Counted from the stretch's first letter, positions 6,815-13,403 are shown. The stretch: DNA of 21,531 nt from JAYSFC01 sp041913505 (GCA_041913505.1 JAYSFC010000056.1:1-21531); one strand, 5' to 3'. Made by a program: numbers and translations. Notes: generated from the letters alone by a model not told the origin.

Positions 6815-7672
6815 CTATTGCCAACATAGTATCTGTCCCATAGGTTTCAAACGCACACGCGCATCAAGTAGCAGGGTCTCGAAGTCTGGTGCAGCAAGCA
6901 CTGCGAATTCGTCCTTTCGTGTGTCTACTAGAACGTCAGGCACCTGGGACGGCAGGCCTACGTGGCACATCAACAGGTCGCCATCTTTCGCGGCTCGCAA
7001 CCAACGGGCCAGCCGTACACGGTACTTCTGCGTTCCCCCAGTGAAGTCGTACACCCCTAGCAACCGTGCGTTCTGGCGCAGCCCATGGCGCCGGGCCAGC
7101 TTTGAGAGAGATCTTGCACCAAGGAGCGCAATCACGTGGCTTTTGATGCCTGTAACTGCATCGAAATGCGCTGCGCCCAGTGGGCTGAATGTAGCGCGTA
7201 GCCACAGGTTGCCAGCAGGGTAGCGGCGCGCCAGCTCCTGCATAAGCAGCGTGCGCACCATGGGCAGTTGATGCACATGCTGGTGACCATCGACAAAGGC
7301 GGGCGCGCGGCCCATGGCCTGCTCGAAGGCGTCGAATTGTGCACGTATCTCGGAGCGAAGGGCTGCTTCGTCCAATCGGCGCAAGTAAGCCCGCACGATC
7401 AGGCGCTTTATAGGGGTTCGCAGTGCGGGTTGCTGTGGGAATTCCGTCAGATCTAGGTGCAGTCCCACTTCCAGCTGCTGCTGGTCGAAAACGCGCAGCG
7501 CAAGAGCACCATCCTTCCATGCCGGCCCGCCCACCATGGCCGACACGGCCTGCACTCGCCCCTGGCGGGCCAAGGCGAATACAGCCCTGTTAATGCCCTC
7601 GTGCAAGCCGAAATCGTCCACACAGATGCTGATGCGGGGCCAACTGCTATGCTGCTGCGACTCATACCCCAT
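6815..7672 (-). CDS. ChbG/HpnK (NaxD-like) carbohydrate deacetylase
   Basis: This is a YdjC/ChbG-HpnK family metal-dependent deacetylase of 285 aa. Metal and catalytic motifs are visible: the N-terminal DDFG (residues 19-22), H72 in LEVGLHLDLTEF, and DGHQHVHQLP (128-137), whose histidines ligate the metal. Family members remove an N-acetyl group. In Francisella and Acinetobacter the NaxD member, and in Bordetella LgmC, deacetylate undecaprenyl-phosphate-linked HexNAc before the sugar is moved to lipid A. HpnK members near hopanoid genes act elsewhere, and no hopanoid genes are seen here. The neighbouring GtrA, GT2 and ArnT-like genes favour the lipid A role. Its ATG is only 18 bp from the divergent gtrA-like start. 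The gene has no signal peptide. Confidence 0.85.
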   Translation of the reverse strand: MGYESQQHSSWPRISICVDDFGLHEGINRAVFALARQGRVQAVSAMVGGPAWKDGALALRVFDQQQLEVGLHLDLTEFPQQPALRTPIKRLIVRAYLRRLDEAALRSEIRAQFDAFEQAMGRAPAFVDGHQHVHQLPMVRTLLMQELARRYPAGNLWLRATFSPLGAAHFDAVTGIKSHVIALLGARSLSKLARRHGLRQNARLLGVYDFTGGTQKYRVRLARWLRAAKDGDLLMCHVGLPSQVPDVLVDTRKDEFAVLAAPDFETLLLDARVRLKPMGQILCWQ

Positions 7673-7690
7673 CGTTCAGGTTCTCCCTTC

Positions 7691-8095
7691 ATGCCACGCC
7701 AAAGCGACCAGCTGCAGAGCAACCGTATCGGCTGGTTTATCGTTGTGGGCTGCACCGCTGCCGCCGTCCATTGGTGTGTGGCCACCACCCTCGTAGCCCT
7801 GGCCGGTTGGCCCCCGCTGCATGCAAATGTGGCTGGATGGTTAGTGGCGCTGGGCTTTTCGTTCACCGGCCACCACCTCTTGAGCTTTCGTGGGCATGGT
7901 AGTTCTATCGGCCATGCGGGGCTGCGCTTCTTCGCAATATCGGCTGGCGGCTTCCTCGTCAACGAATTGGCTTACGCCGTGCTGCTGCGCTGGACCAGCA
8001 CCCGCTACGACGTGCTGCTGGCCCTGGTGCTTGTCGGCGTGGCCTGTGTTACCTACCTGTTGAGCCGTCACTGGGCCTTTTTAGCAGACCGGTGA
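7691..8095 (+). CDS. GtrA-family membrane protein (lipid-linked sugar flippase candidate)
   Basis: This is a 134-aa GtrA-like protein with four predicted membrane helices (about 13-35, 45-63, 77-100 and 106-128). The family is thought to flip undecaprenyl-phosphate-linked sugars across the inner membrane. Family-typical features are the early NRIGWFIVVGCTAAAVHW segment, a central SFTGHHLLSFRGHG loop and the C-terminal YLLSRHWAF. The frame is open upstream to 7457, but that part is antisense to the deacetylase gene, and the homologous region starts at the ATG at 7691. The ribosome binding site is weak. Its likely partner is the GT2 enzyme at 9438, which would make the lipid-linked sugar. Confidence 0.85.
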   Translation: MPRQSDQLQSNRIGWFIVVGCTAAAVHWCVATTLVALAGWPPLHANVAGWLVALGFSFTGHHLLSFRGHGSSIGHAGLRFFAISAGGFLVNELAYAVLLRWTSTRYDVLLALVLVGVACVTYLLSRHWAFLADR

Positions 8096-8146
8096 AATAG
8101 TCCGCAGAGGCAATATTTCGCTGGAGCGGATTTGGACGAGCCAGTC

Positions 8147-8512
8147 TCAATCCTCGTCGCCACGCCATTCACGTCGAGCGTGCTCGCGTTCGCGCCATTC
8201 TTGTTCACGACGCTCTTGCCAGTAACGCCGCCTGTAATAGTCAGGAGGCGGCGCATCATAGTAATAGCCTGAAGAATATCCGCCATATTGCACAGGTGGC
8301 GGCTGGTAGATAACTCTTGGCGGCGGTGGCAAATAAACAGGCGGAGGGGCCACATACACCGGCGCAGGTGGAGGAACAACTACGCCAGGTATGCCAAGGT
8401 TGATAAACCAATCCACGTCCGCTCTGGCTGGCGTGCTGGACAGGGCGACGACAGCAACAATGCTTGTCAAGACGCCATTCCTGAGAGCGCTTGTGCGGTG
8501 ATTTTTGATCAT
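8147..8512 (-). CDS. Exported Pro/Tyr/Arg-rich protein, unknown function
   Basis: The product is 121 aa when started at ATG 8512, which gives a proper signal peptide (MIKNHRTSALRNGVLTSIVAVVALSSTPARA). The frame extends upstream to 8677, but that extension has no signal character. The mature part has three zones: a short DVDWFINLGIPGVV start; a proline repeat region (PPPAPVYVAPPPVYLPPPPR, then QPPPVQYGGYSSGYYY); and a strongly charged tail (RRRYWQERREQEWREREHARR) ending in acidic residues. Similar small proteins are common in proteobacterial envelopes, but I know of no function. It is convergent with the gtrA-like gene. Confidence 0.65.
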   Translation of the reverse strand: MIKNHRTSALRNGVLTSIVAVVALSSTPARADVDWFINLGIPGVVVPPPAPVYVAPPPVYLPPPPRVIYQPPPVQYGGYSSGYYYDAPPPDYYRRRYWQERREQEWREREHARREWRGDED

Positions 8513-8688
8513 GGCGATGAATGTGATGTAAGGTAGTAATCCGACAACGTTAGCCTGGGAAGTGGTGCCGACATCTTTCGTGTCGAAGAGACAATCTGAA
8601 TGCGGCGTTACATATGCTGACGATGCAGACCTTCTTGCCATGAGAAGAGCGGCACTAGATCCCTTATCGATGTGCAAACAGATCCAGC
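8513..8688. other. Intergenic stretch with no gene seen
   Basis: This 176-bp stretch lies between two minus-strand genes. I see no convincing promoter box of the type found at 9191-9207 and no terminator. It holds only the upstream extension of the proline-rich ORF. Confidence 0.4.
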
Positions 8689-9099
8689 CTATTTTTTGCC
8701 GTTCATCTGATCCATCGTCTTGAGCAGGTCGGTCAGGGCCTGCTTGCAGTCTGCACTATTCGGTTTGCTCTCTCGCAGTGCGGACAGTGCCCGGTCGATG
8801 GCTTTGTCTACGACGTGCCAGTCGCTTGCGGCACGAGGCTTGAGCCCTGCTTCTGCAGAGTCCCACGCAATTTCCAGATCCTTGATGCGTGTCTTGGCCG
8901 CAGGCAGATCGCCCTTATTGACCAGGGCCGAGACATCCACTGCAATCGCTCGGAAAGAGCCAAGATCCCCGAGCTTCGAGGGTGCTGCCTCTGCGACATT
9001 GATGGTGCCCAAAAAGGACGGCGCAACGTAGCCAGCAGTCAGGACTGCCAGGCCGAACATGGCAGCGGCAATAGGTTGGGTGATGCGAAAAAGCTTCAT
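8689..9099 (-). CDS. Small exported protein, paralogue of the one at 14215
   Basis: The product is 136 aa from ATG 9099, chosen because GGAG lies 6 nt upstream; a TTG at 9111 is also in frame. A signal peptide or anchor is clear (MKLFRITQPIAAAMFGLAVLTAGYVAPSFLGTINVAEA), followed by a helical domain. The domain aligns closely with the protein at 14215-14661: FRAIAVDVSALVNKGDLPAA versus YRRIASDAATLLNRGDLPGA, then TRIKDLEIAWDSAE versus TRIRDLELAWSADK. Both carry a cysteine near the end (SADCKQALTDLLKTMD versus QADCQAAMTDLLKAFD). I do not know a function for the family. A tandem CTATG-N6-CTAAGT box sits 91 bp upstream of its start. Confidence 0.75.
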   Translation of the reverse strand: MKLFRITQPIAAAMFGLAVLTAGYVAPSFLGTINVAEAAPSKLGDLGSFRAIAVDVSALVNKGDLPAAKTRIKDLEIAWDSAEAGLKPRAASDWHVVDKAIDRALSALRESKPNSADCKQALTDLLKTMDQMNGKK

Positions 9100-9190
9100 G
9101 TCATGCTCCAAAAAAAGAAGTGCATCTCACGACGCAAGTTTTCGCGCCAGTGAGCGTTGGATCGAAAGCACTCGTAGTCTTGCGAGCTAG

Positions 9191-9207
9191 ACTTAGGCCA
9201 CACATAG
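9191..9207 (-). promoter_or_regulatory. PmrA/OmpR-type tandem box facing the 8689-9099 gene
   Basis: On the minus strand the box reads CTATG-TGTGGC-CTAAGT, two related pentamers with an 11-bp period. It points toward the small exported protein gene and ends 91 bp before its ATG. It is one of four boxes with the same layout. Confidence 0.6.
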
Positions 9208-9278
9208 GGGCTGCCGGCGGGTCTTGTAACGCCGATCGCATCTATGTGATGCGTTGTTCTTCACTGCGCACGCCCTGG

Positions 9279-9295
9279 CTCAGTGACAGCTAAGT
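9279..9295 (+). promoter_or_regulatory. PmrA/OmpR-type tandem box facing the GT2 gene
   Basis: The box reads CTCAG-TGACAG-CTAAGT (11-bp period), oriented with the GT2 gene and 142 bp before its ATG. The 19-nt stretch 9277-9295 matches the box at 13271-13289 (minus strand) at 18 positions, although the surrounding sequences are unrelated. Confidence 0.65.
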
Positions 9296-9316
9296 TTTGA
9301 TACGTAATTTCAACCG

Positions 9317-9332
9317 TGTGCAAATTTGTGCA
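9317..9332 (+). repeat. TGTGCA direct repeat, 10-bp period
   Basis: TGTGCA occurs at 9317-9322 and 9327-9332, separated by AATT; the centre CAAATTTG is also a small palindrome. It lies just downstream of the tandem box facing the GT2 gene. It could be a second operator or chance. Confidence 0.3.
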
Positions 9333-9437
9333 CGCCTGAACCGCGCTGTGCGACTTCTTCTATTGCACGCAATGCTGTGATGCGATGAGACAGGGGGTCG
9401 CCCATGCACGGCCGGTTCCACTGTTGCCTTTCGCATC

Positions 9438-10430
9438 ATGACTCCTCTCATTTCCCGAACTGATACCCCCGGAATCAGTTGCATCATGCCCGCCTACAAC
9501 GAGGCTGCGAGCCTGCCACGTGTCGTTCCCGAGGTGCTGGCTGCATTGTTGGCGCTGTCGCCAAAGGTAGAACTCATCGTTGTAGACGATGGAAGTCGCG
9601 ACGATACCTTGGCGGTGATGGCTGAACTGGCCGAGCAATACCCAAATCTTGTCACGTTGCAACTGTCAAGAAATTTCGGCAAGGAGGCAGCGCTTGCAGC
9701 TGGGCTGGAAGCAGCACTTGGCGATGTGGTTGTCATGATGGATGCCGATGGCCAGCACCCTGCAGCCCTGCTACCCGAGATGCTGCACCATTGGCGGGAT
9801 GGTGCTGATAATGTGTATGCCGTGCGAAAAAACCGAGAAGACCAGCCACGTCTCTACGGATTTGGCGTTCGTAATTTTTACCGATTGCTCAATTGGGGGA
9901 GTCGTTTCAAGGTTCCACCCGATGCCGGCGATTTCCGGCTGCTGGATCGGCGCGTGGTACAGGCGCTCAATGCACTGCCGGAACGAAATCGCTTCATGAA
10001 AGGGCTGTATGCCTGGGCAGGCTTTCGTTGCGTTGAATTGCCCTACGAACCGTTGCCGCGTCAAGCAGGCCGCAGTCACTACGATTTGCGCAGCGCATTG
10101 AGGCTCGGGATCACGGGCCTGCTTGCTTTCACGCCTGCCCCACTAAGGCTTTTCGGTGTTCTCGGACTGGTGCTGGCGTTGGCGGCAATGGGATATGGTG
10201 CCTGGACAGTATTCGAGTATTTTTACTGGGGCATCAAGGTACAGGGCTATGCAACGCTGATTACCAGCATCATGTTCTTTTCTGGAGTCCAATTGCTGTC
10301 CATTGGAACGCTGGCTGAATACGTTGCCCGAATATATGGTGAAGTGAAGCGCCGCCCCTTGTACTGGGTGGCGGCGCGGCGAGGTCAAGGTTTGTCTTCA
10401 GCCAATACCAACGGAATTCTCGTACCGTAG
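9438..10430 (+). CDS. GT2 polyprenyl-phosphate sugar transferase
   Basis: This 330-aa family 2 glycosyltransferase of the DPM1/GtrB/ArnC type transfers a sugar from a nucleotide donor to undecaprenyl phosphate on the cytoplasmic face. The catalytic domain comes first (about 12-225): IMPAYNEAASL, VVDDGSRDDT with D50/D51, and MDADGQHP with the DxD-like D102/D104. Two C-terminal membrane helices follow (about 232-255 and 267-292), ending in the usual LAEYVARIYGEVKRRP. The role matches Bordetella LgmA and Francisella FlmF, which make the lipid-linked HexNAc for lipid A decoration. Its 3' end overlaps the end of the convergent ArnT-like gene by 46 bp. It has its own upstream tandem box. Confidence 0.88.
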   Translation: MTPLISRTDTPGISCIMPAYNEAASLPRVVPEVLAALLALSPKVELIVVDDGSRDDTLAVMAELAEQYPNLVTLQLSRNFGKEAALAAGLEAALGDVVVMMDADGQHPAALLPEMLHHWRDGADNVYAVRKNREDQPRLYGFGVRNFYRLLNWGSRFKVPPDAGDFRLLDRRVVQALNALPERNRFMKGLYAWAGFRCVELPYEPLPRQAGRSHYDLRSALRLGITGLLAFTPAPLRLFGVLGLVLALAAMGYGAWTVFEYFYWGIKVQGYATLITSIMFFSGVQLLSIGTLAEYVARIYGEVKRRPLYWVAARRGQGLSSANTNGILVP

Positions 10431-12103
10431 CGTTGTTGATTTGTCGGTCGCACCGTGTCGGACGGCAGTATTTGATTCACTTGGGGTATTTTTTTACAGC
10501 CTGGAAGGGTTTCACGGTGGCCTGCCGCCGACTCATGCTGCGGCGATGCAGCACCTGACGAGGCAAAGAGTCTCCAGCCGCGGCCGGTGTACACGGGTCG
10601 CCATCCCACCAGCGCAGGATTCGCGAAGCTCCTGACAGGTGACAGCAGCCAGGCGTGGGGTGAATGCGCGGCTTCCACCATCACGCTGGGCGGCTGCAGC
10701 ACGTGCGCCGCCAGCTCGGGCTCGAAGTCTCCCGCATCGACCAGTACACGCCGCCAGGTGTCGCCATCATGAGCACGGGCATCCGCCCAGTCCTGCAGGA
10801 CGATCAGCGGGTGATTCGTCCGCGCCAAAAAAGGCAGGTCCAGCGGATAGCCGTCGAAAACATAGATCGGATCATCAGGCGAGGCGTGACAAGCGAGCAC
10901 AGCGGCGGTATCGGCCGCGAGTTTGTCGCCTGCCACACGGTCATAGCCAAGCGTGACTCCCCCGGCAGTCAACACGGGAATCAGCATCAAACCTGCAAAC
11001 CAGCGGTCCGCGTGCCGACGCGCGGACCACACTCGCTGCCAACCCAGTGCCGCCAACAACGCCAGCGGCGGCAGCACGGGTAGAACGTAACCGATCAACT
11101 TGGAGCTAGGAATGGAAAAGAACACCACGATGGCGACAAGCCAGATCCAGCACAGCTTCACCAACGCGCGGTGAGCATCGCTTGCTTGCGATCGGGTGGC
11201 TTCCGGGGATGGGTCGGCGCGGGTGAACACCGAGAACGGCACGAACAGAGACCACGGGAACAACATCGCCAGGAGTCCGGCCAGGTAGAACCACCATGGA
11301 TGCACGTTGTTGAAGCCTGCGCTGGTGTAGCGCGTGAATTGCTGCTCGCCGAACAGGTAGCTCCACAAGCCCGGGTAACGCTGACCGGCCAGTACGAACC
11401 ATGGAACCGCAATCAGCGCGAACAGCAGCAAGCCGCTGATCCAGGGCAGGCGCGGTACCTTGCGCCACTGCCTGGTTGCGAACAGCCACACGAAAATCAC
11501 CAGTCCCGGCAACGCCAGGCCAATCAGTCCTTTGGTCATCACCCCCAGCGCGCAGGCCACATAGCCGGCGCGCGCCCAGCCGGCGTGCGGGCGGTTCCCA
11601 TCGCTCAGCACAAAGGCGAGCGCGAAGCACCAGATCGCGGTGGCAATCCAGGCCGCCACCAGCATGTCGTGGTTGATGTATTGCCCGCCCAGCAGGAAGC
11701 CCAGGCTGGCGGCCATCATCAGGGCGGCGCGCGCGGCCAATGCCTCGCCGGCCATGCGCCGCGCGCCCAGATACAGGCCGGCCAGCATCAGCGCAGCCGC
11801 CAGCGCCGGAACCAGCCGCGCGGCCCAAGGGGTGGGGCCGAGCACCGCCATGATGCTGGCCTGCAGCCAATGCATCAGCGGCGGCTTGTGGAAAAACGGC
11901 AGGCCGTCGATGCGAGGCACCAGCCAGTCGCCGGACAACAGCATCCAGCGGCTGATTTCGGCATATCGCCCCTCATCCGGTACCGAAAGTGGACGCAAGG
12001 CGGCGAGGGTGAGCAGGAACAGCCAGATCGCGATCAGCCATAGCAGGGTACGAGGCCGCACCTTGGGGTGCGCGACGGTGGAAAGAACAGTCTGAGTAGT
12101 CAT
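10385..12103 (-). CDS. ArnT-like GT39 lipid A glycosyltransferase
   Basis: This 572-aa GT-C membrane enzyme resembles ArnT, which moves 4-amino-arabinose from undecaprenyl phosphate to lipid A in the periplasm; LgmB and FlmK relatives move glucosamine or galactosamine instead. The first periplasmic loop carries the conserved LRPLSVPDEGRYAEISRWML with the catalytic Asp-Glu pair, then LPFFHKPPLMHWLQ. About ten to twelve further hydrophobic helices follow (for example AALMLAGLYLGARRMAG and LIGYVLPVLPPLALLAALGW). A periplasmic C-terminal domain occupies residues 400-530. I chose ATG 12103 (MTTQTVLS) over the upstream frame opening at 12157. The last 15 or so residues are read antisense to the GT2 gene end. 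No arnA/B/C/D genes for 4-amino-arabinose synthesis are present, which favours a hexosamine donor. Confidence 0.87.
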   Translation of the reverse strand: MTTQTVLSTVAHPKVRPRTLLWLIAIWLFLLTLAALRPLSVPDEGRYAEISRWMLLSGDWLVPRIDGLPFFHKPPLMHWLQASIMAVLGPTPWAARLVPALAAALMLAGLYLGARRMAGEALAARAALMMAASLGFLLGGQYINHDMLVAAWIATAIWCFALAFVLSDGNRPHAGWARAGYVACALGVMTKGLIGLALPGLVIFVWLFATRQWRKVPRLPWISGLLLFALIAVPWFVLAGQRYPGLWSYLFGEQQFTRYTSAGFNNVHPWWFYLAGLLAMLFPWSLFVPFSVFTRADPSPEATRSQASDAHRALVKLCWIWLVAIVVFFSIPSSKLIGYVLPVLPPLALLAALGWQRVWSARRHADRWFAGLMLIPVLTAGGVTLGYDRVAGDKLAADTAAVLACHASPDDPIYVFDGYPLDLPFLARTNHPLIVLQDWADARAHDGDTWRRVLVDAGDFEPELAAHVLQPPSVMVEAAHSPHAWLLSPVRSFANPALVGWRPVYTGRGWRLFASSGAASPQHESAAGHRETLPGCKKIPQVNQILPSDTVRPTNQQRYGTRIPLVLAEDKP

Positions 12104-12159
12104 ACAAATATCCAAGCGAGCGGGCTTGGAGAAGTCAAAGGGGCAACCGCAGCTCACTC

Positions 12160-12180
12160 GCTGGGACTTTCAGTCCCAGC
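12160..12180. repeat. Perfect 9-bp stem-loop between the PAP2 and ArnT-like genes
   Basis: GCTGGGACT and AGTCCCAGC form a perfect 9-bp stem with a three-base loop. It sits 57 nt before the ArnT-like start and 71 nt after the PAP2 stop. No T-run follows on the minus strand, so it is not a classic intrinsic terminator. An mRNA processing or stabilising hairpin is possible. Confidence 0.55.
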
Positions 12181-12250
12181 AGTTCGCTTCCTGAAGTTGT
12201 CTGGCGAATGGAGGCGCCTCATTGCTGGACGCAAAATGTCGGACGCCCCG

Positions 12251-12823
12251 TCAAGACATGGGCCTGCCAAAAATGCTGCGATGGATGCCGATGGCCAGTT
12301 GATAAAAAGGCTCCAGATACCAATCCGACCGAGACCGTGTGAACCAGGCGCTGAATCCCGCCACCACCGCGGCCCCAAGCATGTCGAGCGGAAAATGAAC
12401 CCCCAGGTAGATGCGCGCCCATGCAATCGGAATGCCCAGCAAGGCCATAGCCGCTCCTAACCGGAGGCGCTGAAGCCACAGGCTGAAAGCCACGGCCCAC
12501 CACAACGTCAGGTGGTCACTGGGAAACGATGCATCGGCGGCATGCGCAATCAGCTGGTGGCCAAGTCCGAGCATGAAAGGCCGAGGGTGCGGCCATGCCA
12601 GGCCGATGACCATGCTGATGCACAAGCCCAGCATCCCCGATGCGGTGGCGACCAGCATCCTCTTGCGCAGCTTCTCATCGCCAAACAGCCATCCGAGCAC
12701 CAGTCCGGCTGGCACCGCCAAGATGAGCCCTTGCGCCAGAAAGACGGCGAGGTGGAGCATTCCCGCATAGGGGTGTGCAGGTGCATTGAGCCAAAGAAAG
12801 GCCGCTTGATTGAACGATTCCAT
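12251..12823 (-). CDS. PAP2 phosphatase, BcrC-like undecaprenyl-pyrophosphate phosphatase
   Basis: The product is a 190-aa membrane phosphatase with five or six helices and the three PAP2 motifs: HPRPF (motif 1), ASFPSDH (motif 2) and ARIYLGVHFPLDMLGA (motif 3, with catalytic His). The PSDH and RIYLGVHFP forms are typical of BcrC-type enzymes, which dephosphorylate undecaprenyl pyrophosphate. LpxE/LpxT-like action on lipid A is the alternative. GGAGA lies just upstream of the ATG. It is the middle gene of a likely PepSY-PAP2-ArnT operon on the minus strand. It could feed carrier lipid to the GT2 enzyme, or remodel lipid A directly. Confidence 0.85.
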   Translation of the reverse strand: MESFNQAAFLWLNAPAHPYAGMLHLAVFLAQGLILAVPAGLVLGWLFGDEKLRKRMLVATASGMLGLCISMVIGLAWPHPRPFMLGLGHQLIAHAADASFPSDHLTLWWAVAFSLWLQRLRLGAAMALLGIPIAWARIYLGVHFPLDMLGAAVVAGFSAWFTRSRSDWYLEPFYQLAIGIHRSIFGRPMS

Positions 12824-12879
12824 GTCGTCTCCGAAGTTGGCCGCTGGACCGCACGCGATCCAGGGCCGCCGTCAAGCGA

Positions 12880-13212
12880 TCAGTCCCGTTCGTCGTGATC
12901 GTTGTCCCCCTTGTCTTCGGCAGAAGAGATGACCGTGCCCTTGTCGGCATCGACCCGGACATCGAAGACCTTGGCGCCGCTGACCACTTCCACGTCATAG
13001 ACCCAATTGCCCTGCCTGGACTTCTCGTAGTCGGCATGGGTGGCCTTGCCGTTGGCGTGCTGCTCGGCGGCGCTGATGGCCTGAATGAGCGAGGTCTTGG
13101 CCTGCGCGATGGTCGCGACATCGTTCTCGGCATTCGCCTTGGCCGCGTAGGCGCCCGCGCCGGCCGTGGCGATGGCGATTGCGAGCAGGGAAAGTTTGGT
13201 ATAGCGATACAT
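12880..13212 (-). CDS. Periplasmic PepSY-domain protein
   Basis: The product is 110 aa from ATG 13212, which has GGAGA upstream and opens a signal peptide (MYRYTKLSLLAIAIATAGAGAYAAKANA). The frame extends to 13248 but without signal character. The mature part is one PepSY domain: a helix (ATIAQAKTSLIQAISAAEQHANGKAT), then strands (GNWVYDVEVVSGAKVFDVRVDADKGTVISS) and an acidic tail (DKGDNDHDERD). Small PepSY proteins often accompany PmrAB/QseBC-type two-component genes and have been proposed to modulate peptidases or sensors. It is the first gene of the minus-strand operon and has a tandem box 58 bp upstream. Confidence 0.85.
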   Translation of the reverse strand: MYRYTKLSLLAIAIATAGAGAYAAKANAENDVATIAQAKTSLIQAISAAEQHANGKATHADYEKSRQGNWVYDVEVVSGAKVFDVRVDADKGTVISSAEDKGDNDHDERD

Positions 13213-13270
13213 GCTGATTCTCCAGTTGGTACGTGCAGGGATTTGCACGATCGAGAAGGTATGGGGGCAG

Positions 13271-13287
13271 ACTTAGCTCTCACTGAG
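13271..13287 (-). promoter_or_regulatory. PmrA/OmpR-type tandem box facing the PepSY operon
   Basis: On the minus strand the box reads CTCAG-TGAGAG-CTAAGT (11-bp period), ending 58 bp before the PepSY ATG. It is nearly identical to the box before the GT2 gene (18 of 19 nt). Confidence 0.65.
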
Positions 13288-13336
13288 CCTTGCAAATCCA
13301 AGGGCATGCACGCTTCGATGAGGTCCTGAATTGGGC

Positions 13337-13353
13337 CTATGCCTGAGCTAAGT
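13337..13353 (+). promoter_or_regulatory. PmrA/OmpR-type tandem box facing the COG4705-efflux operon
   Basis: The box reads CTATG-CCTGAG-CTAAGT (11-bp period), oriented with the COG4705 gene and ending 50 bp before its ATG. It shares its upstream half-site CTATG with the box at 9191-9207. Confidence 0.6.
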
Positions 13354-13403
13354 CAACCCGAACAGACTCTCCACACAACTTCATACCTTGGCAGGAGAGC
13401 ACC

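Larger units (their letters stand above)
9100..9437. promoter_or_regulatory. Divergent regulatory region between the small exported protein and the GT2 gene
   Basis: These 338 bp hold two oppositely directed tandem-repeat boxes (9191-9207 and 9279-9295), one per flanking gene, and a TGTGCA direct repeat at 9317-9332. The stretch 9297-9326 is AT-richer than its surroundings. I see no gene in it. Confidence 0.6.
13213..13403. promoter_or_regulatory. Divergent regulatory region between the PepSY and COG4705 genes
   Basis: These 191 bp contain two oppositely directed tandem boxes (13271-13287 and 13337-13353). Their distal parts form a 10-bp perfect inverted pair, GACTTAGCTC at 13270-13279 and GAGCTAAGTC at 13345-13354. 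CATACCTT occurs downstream of both boxes in the direction of each gene and could contribute to the -10 elements. Confidence 0.6.

Noticed and set aside
6815..7672. HpnK in hopanoid biosynthesis
   Set aside because: No squalene-hopene cyclase or other hpn genes are nearby; the neighbours (GtrA, GT2, ArnT-like) fit deacetylation of a lipid-linked amino sugar better.
10431..12095. Long plus-strand ORFs (for example 11171-12043)
   Set aside because: They are antisense to the ArnT-like gene, rich in Arg, Gln and His with no recognisable motifs, and are explained by the high GC content.
12160..12180. Intrinsic transcription terminator
   Set aside because: The stem is strong, but no T-run follows on the minus strand, and the plus strand has no gene ending there.
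12251..12823. mcr-type phosphoethanolamine transferase or its partner
   Set aside because: No alkaline-phosphatase-fold transferase (EptA/MCR) occurs in the window; this protein is a PAP2 phosphatase.
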